33,560 nucleotides of DNA from Chlorobium sp. (GCA_028277225.1 JANQHB010000010.1:1-33560); one strand, 5' to 3'; counted from the first letter of the stretch, positions 23,894 through 33,305 are shown. Translations and numbers: made by a program. The notes: generated by a model from the letters alone, not told the origin.

Positions 23894-25387
23894 CTATCTC
23901 AGGCTTTTCACACTCGATTTCTTTCCCTGCTTCGACTTCCAGAATGCAGGATAAAACATTACCATCACAGAAAACATCTCAAGCCGGCCGGTCAGCATGA
24001 AAAAGGAAAGGAACCACTTGCCTGCCGGGGAGATATGGGAATAGGTACTGGTCGGCCCGACTTCGCCGAAACCCGGTCCGATGTTGAAAAGTGCCGAGAT
24101 AACCGCACTCATGGAACTGAAAATATCCATATCGTCGATAACGGTCATGATGACGCTTCCGGCAAGGATCATGAAGATGTTGAGTATAAAATAGCTTATC
24201 GCCAGAGTAACGACCGATGGATCGACATTTTTCTGGTTGATTTTGATCGGAATGACTGCAAGGGGCTGAAGGAATTTTTTCCCGTTCGCATAGAGATATT
24301 TACAGATGATTTCATAATGCACGACTTTTATGCCGCTGGTGGTCGATCCGGCACAGGCACCGACAAAACAGGCTGCCAGAATAAGCATTTGCGCTGACTG
24401 TGGCCAGAGTTCATAGTCGGCTGTTGTAAAACCGGTTGTTGTCAGAATCGAAACAACCTGGAAAAAGGAGTACCTCAGAGATTCCAGCGGGCCGCTGTAG
24501 CTTCCTGAAATCCAGAGTATCAATGCCGTCACAAGGGCAAAAACAACAACAAACCCTATATACCAGCGTATCTCGGTATTGTTCCGAACCGGCTCCCAGT
24601 CCCTCTTGATGATCTGGTAGTGCATCATGAACGTCATGCCCCCGAGAAACATGAAAATGACGGTGACCCAGTCGAACCAGGCACTGTCATAATAACCCAG
24701 GCTGCTGTTTTTAACAGAATAACCTGATGTCGATACAGTCCCGAAAGCATGGCAGAGTGAATCGAAAAGCGGCATGCCCCCAGCGACAAGCAGAAGCAAA
24801 AGTATTAGATTGAGTACAAGGTAAATAGTCCAGAGCCATATTGCAGTCTGCTTTACTCTGGGAAGCGTTTTTTCACCCGTGATCGCCTGACCGGGATCGG
24901 CTTCAGCCTTGTAGAGCTGCATTCCTCCTATTCCAAGAAGAGGAAGAATAAGAATGGTCACCATAATGAATCCCATACCACCTATCAGGTGAGTGGTACT
25001 TCTCCACAAAAGCAGGCCGTGAGGCAAAGCCTCAATGTCGTCGAGTATTGTTGCTCCGGTGGTTGTATACCCCGACATCATTTCAAAAAACGCGTCGGTG
25101 AACGACGGGATACTGCCATGAAGAAGGAAGGGTAGTGTCGAAATCGAAGAAACCAGGATCCATCCGAATGTAACAATGAAAAAACCGTCCTTGAGGGTAA
25201 GATCGCGGGCTTTTCGGAATTTCCACCAGAGCGGCAGACCGATCGCCACACTTACAAGCGCTGAAGATGCAATGGCTATCGCATCGCCGTCATTGTAAAT
25301 CAGTGCACAACCGAGAGGGAGAAGCATGATGCTCCCTGTAAAGAGGAGCAGCACACCGAAAACATTGGATATTGCAGGAAAGTTCAT
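23894..25387 (-). CDS. trkH: Trk potassium uptake protein TrkH
   Basis: Membrane-embedded K+ channel subunit of the Trk uptake system. The 497-aa product has the four P-loop filter segments: SGYTTTGATI, GTVSTSGYSV, TTTGFTTADY and GPGFGEVGPT. These lie between about eight to ten spans, and the K+ filter glycine is present in each. It follows trkA by 39 nt on the same strand, so the pair is one operon. Its 3' end faces the kefC-like gene across only 24 bp. Confidence 0.97.
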   Translation of the reverse strand: MNFPAISNVFGVLLLFTGSIMLLPLGCALIYNDGDAIAIASSALVSVAIGLPLWWKFRKARDLTLKDGFFIVTFGWILVSSISTLPFLLHGSIPSFTDAFFEMMSGYTTTGATILDDIEALPHGLLLWRSTTHLIGGMGFIMVTILILPLLGIGGMQLYKAEADPGQAITGEKTLPRVKQTAIWLWTIYLVLNLILLLLLVAGGMPLFDSLCHAFGTVSTSGYSVKNSSLGYYDSAWFDWVTVIFMFLGGMTFMMHYQIIKRDWEPVRNNTEIRWYIGFVVVFALVTALILWISGSYSGPLESLRYSFFQVVSILTTTGFTTADYELWPQSAQMLILAACFVGACAGSTTSGIKVVHYEIICKYLYANGKKFLQPLAVIPIKINQKNVDPSVVTLAISYFILNIFMILAGSVIMTVIDDMDIFSSMSAVISALFNIGPGFGEVGPTSTYSHISPAGKWFLSFFMLTGRLEMFSVMVMFYPAFWKSKQGKKSSVKSLR

Positions 25388-25426
25388 TGACGAGGGCTTT
25401 GACGTTCCCGAAGAAGATTGGTCTGC

Positions 25427-26815
25427 TTACTTGAAGAGTTCGCGTGCATCTTTGAGGCTTTTTGACGACAGAACGACGACACAGAGATCGTTCGGCCCGA
25501 TGACCGTATCGTCACTAGTCAGTTCACACACTCCGTCATGCACCACCCCGGCGATCACAATCTCCTTTTCGAGCAGCATGCTTTTGAGTTTTTTAAGCGG
25601 TTTCTTCGTGATCTGCGACTTGGGAGCGGCCGCAAGCTCGATGACTTCAGCATCGACACCATGAAGATGGGCAAGCGAAAACAGTTCACCCATCCTGATG
25701 AACTTCATTATCTCGTCGGCAGCAGATATTTTTTTGTTCAGCGCAACATCGAGACCGATTGTCGAGGCCAGGACAAGATAGTCCTCTTTCTTGACGATTG
25801 CGATTGTCTTGCCTTCACCGGCGGTCTCGTCGACATTTGTCCGGTTCATGATATGCTTGGCCAGAAGGCAGCTGATAATATTTGTTTCATTGTTGCCTGT
25901 CGCAGCAATGAACATATCCATTTCCATGAGACCGCCAAGTACCATGACATTGACATCCGTTCCGTCCCCGAGCAGCACGTCGGTATTTTTCAATATTGGG
26001 GCAAGTTCTTCAGCCCTCTCCTTGTCATTTTCTATGAGTGTGACACTGAAGGTTTTTTCAAGAAGTCCTGCAACTCTGGCGCCAACCATCCCGCCACCGA
26101 CGATCATGACCTTGTGGGTCTCCTGCTCGCGGACACCCATGAGCTTCATGAGCTGCGGCTGGTTTTTGCCGTTCAGCATAAAAAACACCTGATCGTTCGG
26201 CAGAACAGTGTCCTCATCGCCGGGGATTATCGTGGCAATCCCCCTTCCGATCGCAACAATCTTGAACTGAAAGTCGTTATGCAGCAGATTGATCTCGCTG
26301 AGATTTTTATTCAGCAGAGGACAGTTCTGGTTGATGCGCATGGCGATGATCTTCATTTCGCCCTCGCCGATATCGATGACATCGTTTGCAGAAGCGCGCA
26401 TGATCAGCCGCACCATTTCCTGAGCGACCAGTTCTTCAGGATGAATCACCAGGTCGATCTTGAAATCGCTCTTGTTGAGAAAAGAGTTTCCGTAACCGTA
26501 GTCAGGCGATCTGACCCGGGCAACTTTTCGAGGTATACCGAAACGATCTGCAATGATGGATGCGATCATATTGATCGAATCCTCATTGGTTACCGAAATC
26601 AGGAGGTCCATCGTTTCGGCCTTCGCCTGCCTCCAGCAGTCAAGCTCCATAGCGTTGCCCCTGACGACCCTTGCGTCAACGGCATCGTTGACACTATTGA
26701 TCAGTTGCTGGCTCGACTCGATAACCGTTACAACATAGCCGTCATGCACAAGCCTTTTGGTCAGGTGAAGTCCGACGCCGCCAAGGCCTATGACCAGAAT
26801 ATTCTTAATTGCCAT
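25427..26815 (-). CDS. trkA: Trk system potassium regulatory subunit TrkA
   Basis: Cytosolic NAD(H)- and nucleotide-binding gating ring of the Trk uptake system. The 462-aa product has two RCK repeats. The first nucleotide-binding fold is IKNILVIGLGGVGLHLTKRLV at residue 2. The second is KVMIVGGGMVGARVAGLLEK near residue 235. Each is followed by a TrkA-C domain. Length is usual for the two-repeat form. It precedes trkH by 39 nt. An A7T7 palindrome (26869-26882) lies in its leader. Confidence 0.96.
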   Translation of the reverse strand: MAIKNILVIGLGGVGLHLTKRLVHDGYVVTVIESSQQLINSVNDAVDARVVRGNAMELDCWRQAKAETMDLLISVTNEDSINMIASIIADRFGIPRKVARVRSPDYGYGNSFLNKSDFKIDLVIHPEELVAQEMVRLIMRASANDVIDIGEGEMKIIAMRINQNCPLLNKNLSEINLLHNDFQFKIVAIGRGIATIIPGDEDTVLPNDQVFFMLNGKNQPQLMKLMGVREQETHKVMIVGGGMVGARVAGLLEKTFSVTLIENDKERAEELAPILKNTDVLLGDGTDVNVMVLGGLMEMDMFIAATGNNETNIISCLLAKHIMNRTNVDETAGEGKTIAIVKKEDYLVLASTIGLDVALNKKISAADEIMKFIRMGELFSLAHLHGVDAEVIELAAAPKSQITKKPLKKLKSMLLEKEIVIAGVVHDGVCELTSDDTVIGPNDLCVVVLSSKSLKDARELFK

Positions 26816-26868
26816 TCACGTTCAACCGGATAACAATGCCTGCAAAAAAACAAAAGCAGAATAAATCT

Positions 26869-26882
26869 AAAAAAATTTTTTT
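26869..26882. promoter_or_regulatory. A7T7 palindrome between trkA and the downstream gene
   Basis: Seven A followed by seven T, a self-complementary tract in the 79 bp between the trkA start and the stop of the next gene. It could be an AT-rich promoter element, a bend, or the end of the upstream transcript. Confidence 0.4.
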
Positions 26883-26894
26883 GACCGACGTTCC

Positions 26895-27686
26895 TTATGG
26901 TAAATCCATCCTTTGCGCTTTCCAGTTCGGATGGGTTCTCGACGATGAGCGAATCACCTGGTAGACAACATGTTTCCTGCCGGTCGTCTGATTGAAAATA
27001 TCGTCGTAGCCATCGAGAAATTCCTCGTGGAGATGGAAGTGATTGAATTTCGAACGGTATTGCTTCACCCAATCTTTTCCACAGAAGCTGTAATGCTTCA
27101 GGGCATCGCGGTAGTTGACCGGACGAAGGGTGTATTCCCCCCTCATCTCTTCAGCAGCCGCTCCTCCCATCCTGACCGGTCCGGCGACGACGTATGCCCG
27201 GCTTTTCGGATCGTACCACCGCTTGTTCGAACGCAGGATCGGCCTGGTCGTAAAACCGAAATGCAGCTCGTTGAGATTGTTCGGATTTTCAAGACCGCCC
27301 TGAGCGTATACCCTGTCGCTCCAGCTTTCATGCCATGATATCTTCATTTCGGCCGGCCTGTCCTTGCATCGTTTGTCAAGCGTGTAACTGTGCTCAGATC
27401 GCCAGGCCGATCCGCGGACAAAGGCCAGAACACTCCCCCGGAGAGAACCGCCGTAGCTCTCTATCAGAGCCGCTTCCTGTGGATAGGCCTCGGTCTTCGG
27501 AACTTCCACCAGTGTCACCCAGGCCCATTCGACAGCGTTGAGGTTATGAGGATCGAGGAATGCCTTCAGGGTGAAATGATAATAGGTTTTGGGTCCGGCC
27601 TCACACCTCCCGTACGGCAACAAGAGAGCCGCCACTGCAAGCAGCAATAAAGAAAGAACGGTCCGGCGCTTCATCCTCCATTTCAT
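26895..27686 (-). CDS. Secreted protein of unknown function
   Basis: A 263-aa protein with a signal peptide (basic RMKRR, then LSLLLLAVAALLLP, cleavage after about residue 31). The mature part has no domain I recognise. Notable features are an aromatic- and Arg/Lys-rich composition, one HFHLHEEF cluster and two widely spaced Cys (KRCKDRP and FCGKDW) that could form a disulfide. I chose ATG 27686, which has AGGAG 7-8 nt upstream; the longer frame to 27776 has no such signal. It diverges from the gene at 27889, so it may share a promoter region with it. Confidence 0.72.
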   Translation of the reverse strand: MKWRMKRRTVLSLLLLAVAALLLPYGRCEAGPKTYYHFTLKAFLDPHNLNAVEWAWVTLVEVPKTEAYPQEAALIESYGGSLRGSVLAFVRGSAWRSEHSYTLDKRCKDRPAEMKISWHESWSDRVYAQGGLENPNNLNELHFGFTTRPILRSNKRWYDPKSRAYVVAGPVRMGGAAAEEMRGEYTLRPVNYRDALKHYSFCGKDWVKQYRSKFNHFHLHEEFLDGYDDIFNQTTGRKHVVYQVIRSSSRTHPNWKAQRMDLP

Positions 27687-27767
27687 AGTAGAACTCCTGT
27701 TGCAAACATGCTGGAAAGCTACATTTTTTTTGTATAAGTTAATCAAGAGATAACTGTCCGCACAATG

Positions 27768-27808
27768 CCTGCCCAATCATTGGTAAAACGGATTCAATAC
27801 CGGGCAGG
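27768..27808. promoter_or_regulatory. Inverted repeat in the divergent promoter region
   Basis: CCTGCCC (27768-27774) and GGGCAGG (27802-27808) flank 27 bp between two divergent genes for secreted proteins. A shared control site is possible, but seven bases could pair by chance. Confidence 0.3.
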
Positions 27809-27888
27809 AAAGGCTCTGTTGGAGTTATACACTGCAAAGGTCGATTGAACTCCGGCGCAAAAAAGAACGTACACAGGAGAAAGATACC

Positions 27889-28461
27889 ATGAAGAAAACC
27901 TTGCCAACCGGAATTATCACCGGAGTATCTCTATGCCTCTTTACCGTTTTTTGCCTGTTTTCCTCTCCTGCTTTTACCGCCAAAAACAGCGCTCCCGACA
28001 CCCTTATACAGCTGCAGCCTCAGAAAGAGATCAATGCCCCGGCCCTTGAAAGACAGGCCGGCCAGCGGCCGCCTTATTCTGCTGCCTGCCAGGGGATTGA
28101 CCTTGCTATAGAAAAAGTCGAGCTGAAACGTGCTTCAGGCAATCTCTACATACGAGCCACGGTCAAGAATCTCTGCAAAGGCAGTTGCAGTGCTGACGGC
28201 ATAGATATCGAGATCGACGAAAGCCTTATTCCGGGTGCAGCAGGAGGAATTGTACAGCCCATCGGTGTAACCTCGATAGAGCCTGAAGGCGTCTACAGCA
28301 ACAGCTGGGTCGGAGTACGATCAAATCCGGCGGGCAGAAGCACCTATATTGTCAGGGCGGTACTCAAAGGTTCGAGCAGAAGTGAGCGCACGACGACGAA
28401 CAACAGTTGCCGCGCTTCGATCGAACCCGGGCAAACACAAAAAACGGTCCGGTGCCTGTGA
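27889..28461 (+). CDS. Secreted protein with a CARDB-like domain
   Basis: A 190-aa protein with a signal peptide (hydrophobic core GVSLCLFTVFCLFSS, cleavage after PAFTA). The mature domain, IDLAIEKVELKRASGNLYIRATVKNL and onward to VRAVLKGSSRSERTTTNN, has the alternating strand pattern of a CARDB-like Ig fold, as in proteins that end in the NN motif. Five Cys outside the signal suggest disulfides. The ribosome site AGGAG is about 9 nt upstream of the ATG. It diverges from the gene at 26895. The function is unknown. Confidence 0.75.
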   Translation: MKKTLPTGIITGVSLCLFTVFCLFSSPAFTAKNSAPDTLIQLQPQKEINAPALERQAGQRPPYSAACQGIDLAIEKVELKRASGNLYIRATVKNLCKGSCSADGIDIEIDESLIPGAAGGIVQPIGVTSIEPEGVYSNSWVGVRSNPAGRSTYIVRAVLKGSSRSERTTTNNSCRASIEPGQTQKTVRCL

Positions 28462-28499
28462 GCGATCCCCCGTGAGCCATCAACTGACCTTCATGCAGA

Positions 28500-28634
28500 T
28501 CATTTGCTTTTCTGCGCCGATTCCTTGATGGTCGAACCGGCCGACTCGACATCTTTTCCGACACCCTCGATCGTATTGCAGGACGCAAGAATACCCATCA
28601 GCAGAATACTCAGAATGACAACGGTCTGTTTCAT
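28500..28634 (-). CDS. Entericidin A/B-like small lipoprotein
   Basis: A 44-aa frame too short for most gene callers. It starts MKQTVVILSILLMGILASC, a signal peptide with a lipobox LASC, followed by NTIEGVGKDVESAGSTIKES. The pattern CNTxxGxGxDxxxxG is that of the entericidin A/B family of small membrane lipoproteins. The ATG has AGGGA about 5-6 nt upstream. In enterics the pair forms a bacteriolytic module with antidote, but single copies of unknown role are common elsewhere. No partner is seen here. Confidence 0.85.
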   Translation of the reverse strand: MKQTVVILSILLMGILASCNTIEGVGKDVESAGSTIKESAQKSK

Positions 28635-28867
28635 TTCGTTCCCTGGTTATTATTCGTTCCTCATCAGATATCCCTGGAAAAAAGCACTGGTTTTCTGTAG
28701 AAATATAGACATTCATGAAAGAAGCCGGGAAGCGTGAAGCCCTGGTCCGGCTTACCTCGGAACAGGCTGACGATCGAAACCGAAAAGCGGCTGAAAGCCG
28801 GGAACTGTTGTGAGTCCTTGCCAAGAGGGCATCAGAAGACAGTGTTCCGGCAGAGAGGAAAAGGTTA

Positions 28868-29491
28868 TCAAACAGCCTGAATCCTGGCGAAATCTCTGGA
28901 TATGCTCCTGAACATCTTGTCTGTGGAAGTCTGCATAATAAAAGACATACCGGCATTGGTCATTTTCCTGAGAACCTTTTCCGGTATAATTCTGAACGCG
29001 GGATAGAGTGTGAACCAGACGTTTACTTTCAGATCGAAATGCACCCTTGTCTGCGTCTTCCGGTAAGGCTCCACATGCATCTCGGCAAACACTTTTCCCT
29101 CGAAGACATATCTGGAAGGATCGTCGATTTTTTTAGCGGTAGGGTGGTGTTTCCAGATGATTCTCCTGCCGACGGTACTGTCATGGATAATTTCTTCGGG
29201 TATATCATCAGGCTCCATGTCCTCATAGGCCTCAGGCAGGGACACCATCAGTTCCTGGCTCTCCTCGATGAAAAAGAAAATGTCGAACGGATTGTTCTGA
29301 GGGTCCGTTACACGAAAATGCCACTTGTATACATCTCCCTCGCCCAACTGTTCCACATTCCGGCAGAACGGGTTGAACCTGAGAATCTTTTTATGGTTCG
29401 AGAGATAATCGACCGTCTCGTGAAACCCCTTATAAAAAATCCATTCCCCTTTGCTTTTTCCGGTTATCTTTATTTCAAAATTCTTCTTCAT
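28868..29491 (-). CDS. DUF1997-like protein (SRPBCC-type fold)
   Basis: A 207-aa soluble protein. It has a repeated strand pattern with a conserved centre (YKWHFRVTDPQNNPFDIFFFIEES) and a C-terminal helix-rich part (RIIPEKVLRKMTNAGMSFIMQTSTDKMFRSISRDF). This fits DUF1997, a family found mainly in cyanobacteria and other phototrophs that is expected to have an SRPBCC (START-like) ligand-binding fold. The match is from memory, so I rate it moderate. Its stop lies 95 nt from prfA, on the same strand, so it may share the prfA transcript. Confidence 0.7.
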   Translation of the reverse strand: MKKNFEIKITGKSKGEWIFYKGFHETVDYLSNHKKILRFNPFCRNVEQLGEGDVYKWHFRVTDPQNNPFDIFFFIEESQELMVSLPEAYEDMEPDDIPEEIIHDSTVGRRIIWKHHPTAKKIDDPSRYVFEGKVFAEMHVEPYRKTQTRVHFDLKVNVWFTLYPAFRIIPEKVLRKMTNAGMSFIMQTSTDKMFRSISRDFARIQAV

Positions 29492-29586
29492 CGTTTTCCA
29501 GTGATCGCTTGAATGATGCTGTTCACAGCTTGTTCATTCCCGCATACGGTTAGAAAATATACCAAAAAGGCGTCAATCAGGAGAGA

Positions 29587-30660
29587 TCAGAGCTGCTCCT
29601 CCTGAAGACGTGCTGCCTGATCATGGAGCTTGAGCGCTTCGACAACCTCATCCAGAGCACCATCGAGTATCTGAGGGAGGGCATGGCTGGTAAAGCCGAT
29701 TCTGTGGTCTGTAACCCTTGACTGCGGGAAGTTGTAGGTGCGGATTTTTGCACTCCGGTCACCTGTAGCAACCATGGAGCGGCGAAGATCGGCCCTCTCC
29801 CGGTTCTTTTCTGCAAGCTGCATATCATACAGTTTGGCTCTCAGCATTTTCAACGCCCGCTCACGGTTCTGAAGCTGTGACCGCTCTTCCTGGCATGCCA
29901 CGACAATTCCTGTCGGTGCATGGGTAATGCGAACGGCCGTTTCAACCTTGTTGACGTTCTGCCCCCCTTTGCCACCGCTTCGGAAGGTATCCATTTCAAG
30001 GTCCTCCTTGCGGATCTCTATATCCACCTCTTCGGCTTCAGGCAGAACGGCGACGCTTGCCGCAGAGGTATGAATCCGCCCCTGCGTCTCGGTTTCCGGT
30101 ACCCTCTGAACACGATGCACACCGCTCTCGAACTTCATCGTACCATAGACATCATGGCCGCTTATTCCCAGAACCGCCTCCTTGCATGCACCGGGAATGC
30201 TTGCCTCGCTGAACTCAAGGACATCATATTTCCACCCTTTCCGTTCTGCATATCTCTGGTACATCCGCAAGAGGTCGGTTGCAAAAAGAGCCGCCTCGTC
30301 TCCCCCGGTCCCGGCACGAATCTCAATCATCACATTTCTCGAATCGGCCTCATCTTTAGGCAGCAGGAGCACTTTCAGTTCCTGTTCCAGAAGAGGCTCG
30401 CGGTCCAGCAGTTCCTGAAGCTCAGCCTGGGCAAGCACTTTCATCTCCTGGTCTGTTTCTTCCTGTACCATCTGGCGGACATCTTCAATCTGCCGCCTGT
30501 TGACATCGAAACGGTCATAGGCCTGAACGATCTCTTTCAGGTCACTGTACTCCTTGTTGATCTTCCGAAAACGCTGCTGGTCAGCGATCACATCGGGATC
30601 TGAAAGCTGCTCTTCCAGCCGGAGGTACTTGTCTTTTATCGCCTCGAGTTTGTCAAGCAT
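29587..30660 (-). CDS. prfA: Peptide chain release factor 1
   Basis: Recognises UAA and UAG in the ribosomal A site and triggers peptide release. The 357-aa product has the catalytic GGQ at 232-234 (SGGKGGQNVNKV). Its codon-recognition tripeptide PxT is Pro-Glu-Thr at 188-190 in VHRVQRVPETETQGR, which marks RF1 rather than RF2. The stop-proximal GTGGDEA motif is at 117-123. Length is usual. It lies 29 nt downstream of rseP on the same strand. Confidence 0.98.
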   Translation of the reverse strand: MLDKLEAIKDKYLRLEEQLSDPDVIADQQRFRKINKEYSDLKEIVQAYDRFDVNRRQIEDVRQMVQEETDQEMKVLAQAELQELLDREPLLEQELKVLLLPKDEADSRNVMIEIRAGTGGDEAALFATDLLRMYQRYAERKGWKYDVLEFSEASIPGACKEAVLGISGHDVYGTMKFESGVHRVQRVPETETQGRIHTSAASVAVLPEAEEVDIEIRKEDLEMDTFRSGGKGGQNVNKVETAVRITHAPTGIVVACQEERSQLQNRERALKMLRAKLYDMQLAEKNRERADLRRSMVATGDRSAKIRTYNFPQSRVTDHRIGFTSHALPQILDGALDEVVEALKLHDQAARLQEEQL

Positions 30661-30689
30661 CGTCAGGGCCAGTCCTTATGCTCTCCCGA

Positions 30690-32051
30690 TCAGGGATTGA
30701 TGATGTCATTGAGGATAAAAAACAGAAAGAGCGCAAGCAGCAGAGTCATGCCTACCTGCTGGATCCTCATTTTCAACTCGAACGGGATTTCGCGACCCAT
30801 GATCCCTTCAATTGCATTGAGCACAAACTGGCCTCCATCAAGGGCTGGAATCGGCAGAATGTTGATAAATGCCAGGGATATCGAAAGAAGTGCAAGAAAA
30901 TAAAGAAAACTGCTCAACCCCTGTTCAGCACTTTGATTGGCAATGCGGGCGATCTTGATCGGCCCGCCAAGCGATTTTCTGAAATCCTCCTGTCCTGAAA
31001 CAATTTTCCCGAAACCCTTTACAGTGGTAACCGTAAGATTCCAGGTCTGATCTATTCCATGGAAGAAAGCATCAACAGGTCCGAGTTGCCGATGATCGAT
31101 AACAAGGGTCTGTTTCAGGGCGATCCCTATCTTGCCTGCAGAAGACGGAACGATATCGGAAACGGTTTCTTTGCCAAACTCCCTGATCCGGGCAACATCG
31201 ACCGCTCCTTCAAGAGAAGGGGCAAGGTACTTCCATGCAACCCTGATTGTTTTGCCCGGATTGGCCGAGATCAGACCGACAACCTCTGCCCAGTCAACGA
31301 CCGGACTGCCGTTGATACTGGTAATGAGTGCTCCGGGTTTCATACCCGCCTCTTCAGCCGGCTGACCTCCAAGAACCTGGTCGATCACCGGAGGGATAAG
31401 CGGACGTATACCAAGAGCCTGCGATTCATTGATTCGGGTGAGAATATCCTGCGGTGCCTGCAGATTCTTGCGTCCGTCTTTACTCAAAACGGTATAGTTG
31501 AGGCTGCTTCCCGAGAAGTTTTCCGGAGACAGCACCTCTTCCCAGTACTGGACGGCCTTGCCGTTTACGGCCACAAAACGATCACCCGTCTTCATGCCCA
31601 TCGAGGCATAAACCGAACCTTCCTCGACATAGGCGGGGTTTACGACTGAGGTTCTGCTTTCACCGAAAAACGATGCCATTCCGATGAGAATTGCCGCGGC
31701 AAGAATCATGTTCATCGTGACACCGCCGGCAAGAACAATGAGGCGCTGCCAGACAGGCTTTGCCCTGAATTCCCAGGGCTCCGGTTTCGACTTTTCAAAG
31801 TCCGTATCGAGACTTTCATCAACCATCCCTGCAATTTTGACATACCCGCCCAGAGGAAAAACACCGATACCATACTCGGTTTCACCTACTTTCTTCTGCC
31901 AGAGACGAAGATTGAAAAAATCAAACCCGATATAAAATTTATCTACCCTCATGCCGAACATTTTCGCAGTAAGAAAATGCCCCAGCTCGTGTGCTGTCAC
32001 AAGAATGAAAATTGCAACGATAAAGTAAAATGTCGTGCTGATAAAGTCCAT
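30690..32051 (-). CDS. rseP: RIP zinc metalloprotease RseP (site-2 protease)
   Basis: Intramembrane protease of the site-2 family, which in known cases cuts anti-sigma factors and signal-peptide remnants. The zinc motif HELGH lies at residues 21-25 within the first membrane span, and the second active-site motif NILPIPALDGGQF is near the C-terminus. A central PDZ region follows (GGQPAEEAGMKPGALITSINGSPV). The start at 32051 gives 453 aa, typical for the family; a TTG at 32072 would add seven residues. It is followed by prfA and preceded by dxr on the same strand, an order often seen around dxr. Confidence 0.95.
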   Translation of the reverse strand: MDFISTTFYFIVAIFILVTAHELGHFLTAKMFGMRVDKFYIGFDFFNLRLWQKKVGETEYGIGVFPLGGYVKIAGMVDESLDTDFEKSKPEPWEFRAKPVWQRLIVLAGGVTMNMILAAAILIGMASFFGESRTSVVNPAYVEEGSVYASMGMKTGDRFVAVNGKAVQYWEEVLSPENFSGSSLNYTVLSKDGRKNLQAPQDILTRINESQALGIRPLIPPVIDQVLGGQPAEEAGMKPGALITSINGSPVVDWAEVVGLISANPGKTIRVAWKYLAPSLEGAVDVARIREFGKETVSDIVPSSAGKIGIALKQTLVIDHRQLGPVDAFFHGIDQTWNLTVTTVKGFGKIVSGQEDFRKSLGGPIKIARIANQSAEQGLSSFLYFLALLSISLAFINILPIPALDGGQFVLNAIEGIMGREIPFELKMRIQQVGMTLLLALFLFFILNDIINP

Positions 32052-32156
32052 AATCCAATCTGTTTCCTTCAAGACGAGCCACCCCTAAAACCCTTTCACA
32101 TCCGGGCTTTCGGGATGGCGGTTCGTATTCTATGTTTATCCTTACGTTATAGTGAA

Positions 32157-33305
32157 CTATTCGGTCATTGCCACCGCAGTATCACGAGCCCAGCGATCAG
32201 CCATGAGGTACTCATCGAGAGAAGACGGTTCGTAGGCGTCGTGAACCTGCATGGTTTTATCGACGATGGCGGCGATATCGGTAAACCCGACTTTCCTGTC
32301 AAGAAAAGCGGCAACAGCAATCTCGTTTGCTGCATTGAGTACCGCAGGGTAGGTTTTCCCGGCCTTCAGCGCGTCAAATGCCAACCGAAGCGCAGGGAAC
32401 CGCTCCATGTCCGGCTCCTCGAAGGTCAGGGTTGCGATCTCTGCAAGATCGAGCTTTTTGATACCGCTTTCACAGCGAAGAGGCCATGCAATGGCATAGG
32501 CAATAGGAGCACGCATGTCAGGAGCGCCAAGCTGTGCCATAACACACCCGTCGATGTACTCGACCATCGAGTGGATAATACTTTGAGGATGTACAACAAC
32601 ACCTATTTTTTCAGCCGGCATGTCGAAAAGCCAGTGCGCCTCGATAACTTCGAGACCCTTGTTCATGAGTGTTGCCGAATCGATCGTTATCTTCGCCCCC
32701 ATGGACCACTGCGGATGTTTCAGTGCTCTTTCAGGGCCAACGTCCTTCAATTCCCCGGCAGGAGTCTGCCTGAAAGGTCCTCCGGACGCAGTCAGGATGA
32801 TTCTCTCGATATCTTCTTTTCTGTGTCCGACAAGTGACTGGAACACTGCAGAATGTTCACTATCTACGGGAAGAAGAGTAACATTATGCTCTCTGACAAG
32901 ATCGGAAACAAGCTGACCGGCAACGACAAGCGTCTCCTTGTTGGCAAGAGCGATATCCTTGCCAGCCTTTATCGCACTCACGGTAGGAACTAGCCCTGCC
33001 GCACCGACAATAGCGGAGACAACCATCTCGGCACCGTCTGCCGCAGCGACCTCTGCGGCACCATCGATGCCCCAGAATATCTCGGGACGCTCCGAACCGA
33101 GCCTTTCACGAAGAAGATCCGCTGATGCCTCATCCCTGACCGACACAATGCGAGGCCTGAACTCCATGATCTGTTCGGCCAGGAGATCAATGTCATGCCC
33201 CTCTGCCAGACCGGTTATACTGAATCTTTCCGGATGCTGCCGGACAACATCGAGGGTGCTCAATCCAATTGAACCGGTACTGCCAAGGATAGATAATGAT
33301 TTCAT
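32157..33305 (-). CDS. dxr: 1-deoxy-D-xylulose 5-phosphate reductoisomerase
   Basis: Second enzyme of the MEP isoprenoid pathway; rearranges and reduces DXP to MEP using NADPH and a divalent metal. The 382-aa product starts MKSLSILGSTGSIGLSTLDVV, where GSTGSIG is the NADPH-binding loop. The metal- and substrate-binding block VDSEHSAVFQ is near residue 145, followed by SGGPFR near 173. The longer frame to 33344 adds 13 unconserved residues, so I chose the ATG at 33305, where the family's N-terminus begins. No strong ribosome site is seen. rseP lies 105 nt downstream. Confidence 0.97.
   Translation of the reverse strand: MKSLSILGSTGSIGLSTLDVVRQHPERFSITGLAEGHDIDLLAEQIMEFRPRIVSVRDEASADLLRERLGSERPEIFWGIDGAAEVAAADGAEMVVSAIVGAAGLVPTVSAIKAGKDIALANKETLVVAGQLVSDLVREHNVTLLPVDSEHSAVFQSLVGHRKEDIERIILTASGGPFRQTPAGELKDVGPERALKHPQWSMGAKITIDSATLMNKGLEVIEAHWLFDMPAEKIGVVVHPQSIIHSMVEYIDGCVMAQLGAPDMRAPIAYAIAWPLRCESGIKKLDLAEIATLTFEEPDMERFPALRLAFDALKAGKTYPAVLNAANEIAVAAFLDRKVGFTDIAAIVDKTMQVHDAYEPSSLDEYLMADRWARDTAVAMTE

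Noticed and set aside
25538..26833. 431-codon open frame antisense to trkA
   Set aside because: Fully within trkA, His- and Asp-rich in the way shadows of hydrophobic genes are; no domain seen.
27687..27776. N-terminal extension of the secreted protein at 26895
   Set aside because: The extension lacks a ribosome site, while the ATG at 27686 has AGGAG and begins a proper signal peptide.
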